DNA of 35,551 nucleotides from Myxococcales bacterium (GTDB taxonomy: Bacteria; Myxococcota; Kuafuiibacteriia; Kuafuiibacteriales; Kuafuiibacteriaceae): the NCBI GenBank assembly GCA_019634385.1, contig JAHQVK010000101.1, positions 1 to 35,551 of the forward strand, in the 5' to 3' direction. A model generated the notes under the pieces. The model saw only the letters and a list, made by a program, of their open reading frames with translations, did no database searches and was not told where the DNA came from. Position numbers and translations under genes: made by a program. Each line of letters begins with the position of its first letter. Position 1 is the stretch's first letter. Shown here piece after piece: positions 34,994 to 35,551 of the stretch.

Positions 34994-35551
34994 AGCTTCG
35001 GTGGGGAATACAAAAATACGCATCTTGTATGTAACTCAGGTTCAGCTCGATCGACCGTATGGTGGTGCTCGTCATGTCCTCGCGATAGTCAAAGAATGGT
35101 CGCAGATGGGACATGAAGTATGTCTTGTTGCTGGTGGGAATATAGACCGGATCCCGGGAGTAATGCAGATAAAGCCACCATCGTGGATTCGCCCTGGCAT
35201 GCGATTGGAGGCGGTTTTAGCCTCCTTGTCGGTGTATGCGTATGTACAGTTTCGGCCTCAGGTTGGCTATATTCGGCTCTCAGCCAGTTCCTCGATGGTA
35301 CCATGGACATTGAGGAGCTTACGTTTGCCGCTGGTCTTTGAGCTTAATGGTTGCTTGCTTGACGAGCTACGTCACCGTGGACGCAAGGAGTGGCAGGTTC
35401 GGGCTGTTCAACGAGTACAACAAGAGATACTCAGGGATGGTTTATTGGTGGCGGTGGATACGAGCACTGAGCAACATGGGCGGGAACAACTGGGAGCTAG
35501 TCAGACTCTGGTTGTTGAAAATGGCGCAGACATAGATGTTGCCATTGCAGG
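34986..35551 (+). CDS. GT4-like glycosyltransferase, N-terminal part (cut by window end)
   Basis: An open frame runs from the ATG at 34986 to the window edge without a stop (188 codons). The ATG overlaps the end of the preceding gene by eight bases and follows GGTGAG. The product starts KIRILYVTQVQLDRPYGGARHVLAIVKEWSQMGHEVCLVAGG, the Rossmann-like donor-binding start and glycine-rich loop of GT-B glycosyltransferases. Later it has RLPLVFELNGCLLDELRHRG and LVVENGADIDVAIA, matching the interdomain VVENGAD-type motif of family 4. The C-terminal UDP-sugar-binding domain is outside the window. A role in surface polysaccharide synthesis is likely but unproven. Confidence 0.75.
   Translation, partial: MVKASVGNTKIRILYVTQVQLDRPYGGARHVLAIVKEWSQMGHEVCLVAGGNIDRIPGVMQIKPPSWIRPGMRLEAVLASLSVYAYVQFRPQVGYIRLSASSSMVPWTLRSLRLPLVFELNGCLLDELRHRGRKEWQVRAVQRVQQEILRDGLLVAVDTSTEQHGREQLGASQTLVVENGADIDVAIA

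Overview
The window comes from a diderm (outer-membrane) bacterium. Four or more lipobox proteins, an LpoB-like peptidoglycan synthase activator and a periplasmic trypsin-like protease support this. The phylum cannot be fixed from the window. The gene style recalls the deltaproteobacterial grade (Myxococcota/Bradymonadota-like), while EF-Tu carries a switch I variant that I associate with Planctomycetes. Nothing here indicates a phototroph.

Layout. (1) 1-141: part of a miniature inverted-repeat element; 174-1064 (-): a beta-hydroxyacid dehydrogenase. (2) 1065-1572: a long structured leader with a promoter, several hairpins and a 36-codon ORF behind a perfect AGGAGG. (3) 1573-18705 (+): one long str/S10/spc/alpha superoperon: rpsL, rpsG, fusA, tuf, rpsJ, rplD, rplW, rplB, rpsS, rplV, rpsC, rplP, rpmC, rpsQ, rplN, rplX, rplE, rpsH, rplF, rplR, rpsE, rpmD, rplO, secY, rpmJ, rpsM, rpsK, rpoA, rplQ. 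rplC, rpsN, infA, map, adk and rpsD are absent from their usual places. (4) 18779-24461 (+): an envelope cluster of two LPP20-like lipoproteins flanking a secreted serine protease, an LpoB-like lipoprotein and a COG3014-like lipoprotein. (5) 24743-28357 (-): four overlapping genes that read as the whole post-homogentisate branch of tocopherol (vitamin E) synthesis: MPBQ-type methyltransferase, tocopherol cyclase, gamma-tocopherol methyltransferase and homogentisate prenyltransferase. (6) 28358-29766: a pile-up of CTAG-bounded MITE-like elements around a glutaredoxin gene. (7) 29824-32943 (-): a GT-C membrane glycosyltransferase and an MpaB/Lcp-type oxygenase. (8) 33080-35551 (+): a rhomboid-fold membrane protein with all catalytic residues replaced, overlapping a GT4-like glycosyltransferase cut by the window edge.

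The main result is the tocopherol operon. In cyanobacteria, as far as I know, the homologous genes are scattered and tied to photosynthesis. Here they are contiguous, translationally coupled, beside a glutaredoxin gene and bracketed by small mobile-looking repeats, in a genome section with no photosynthesis gene. The predicted order of action is: homogentisate plus a prenyl diphosphate (HPT), ring methylation (MPBQ MT), chromanol ring closure (cyclase), then final methylation (gamma-TMT). The homogentisate-forming dioxygenase and the prenyl reductase are not in the window, so the product could be tocopherols or tocotrienols.
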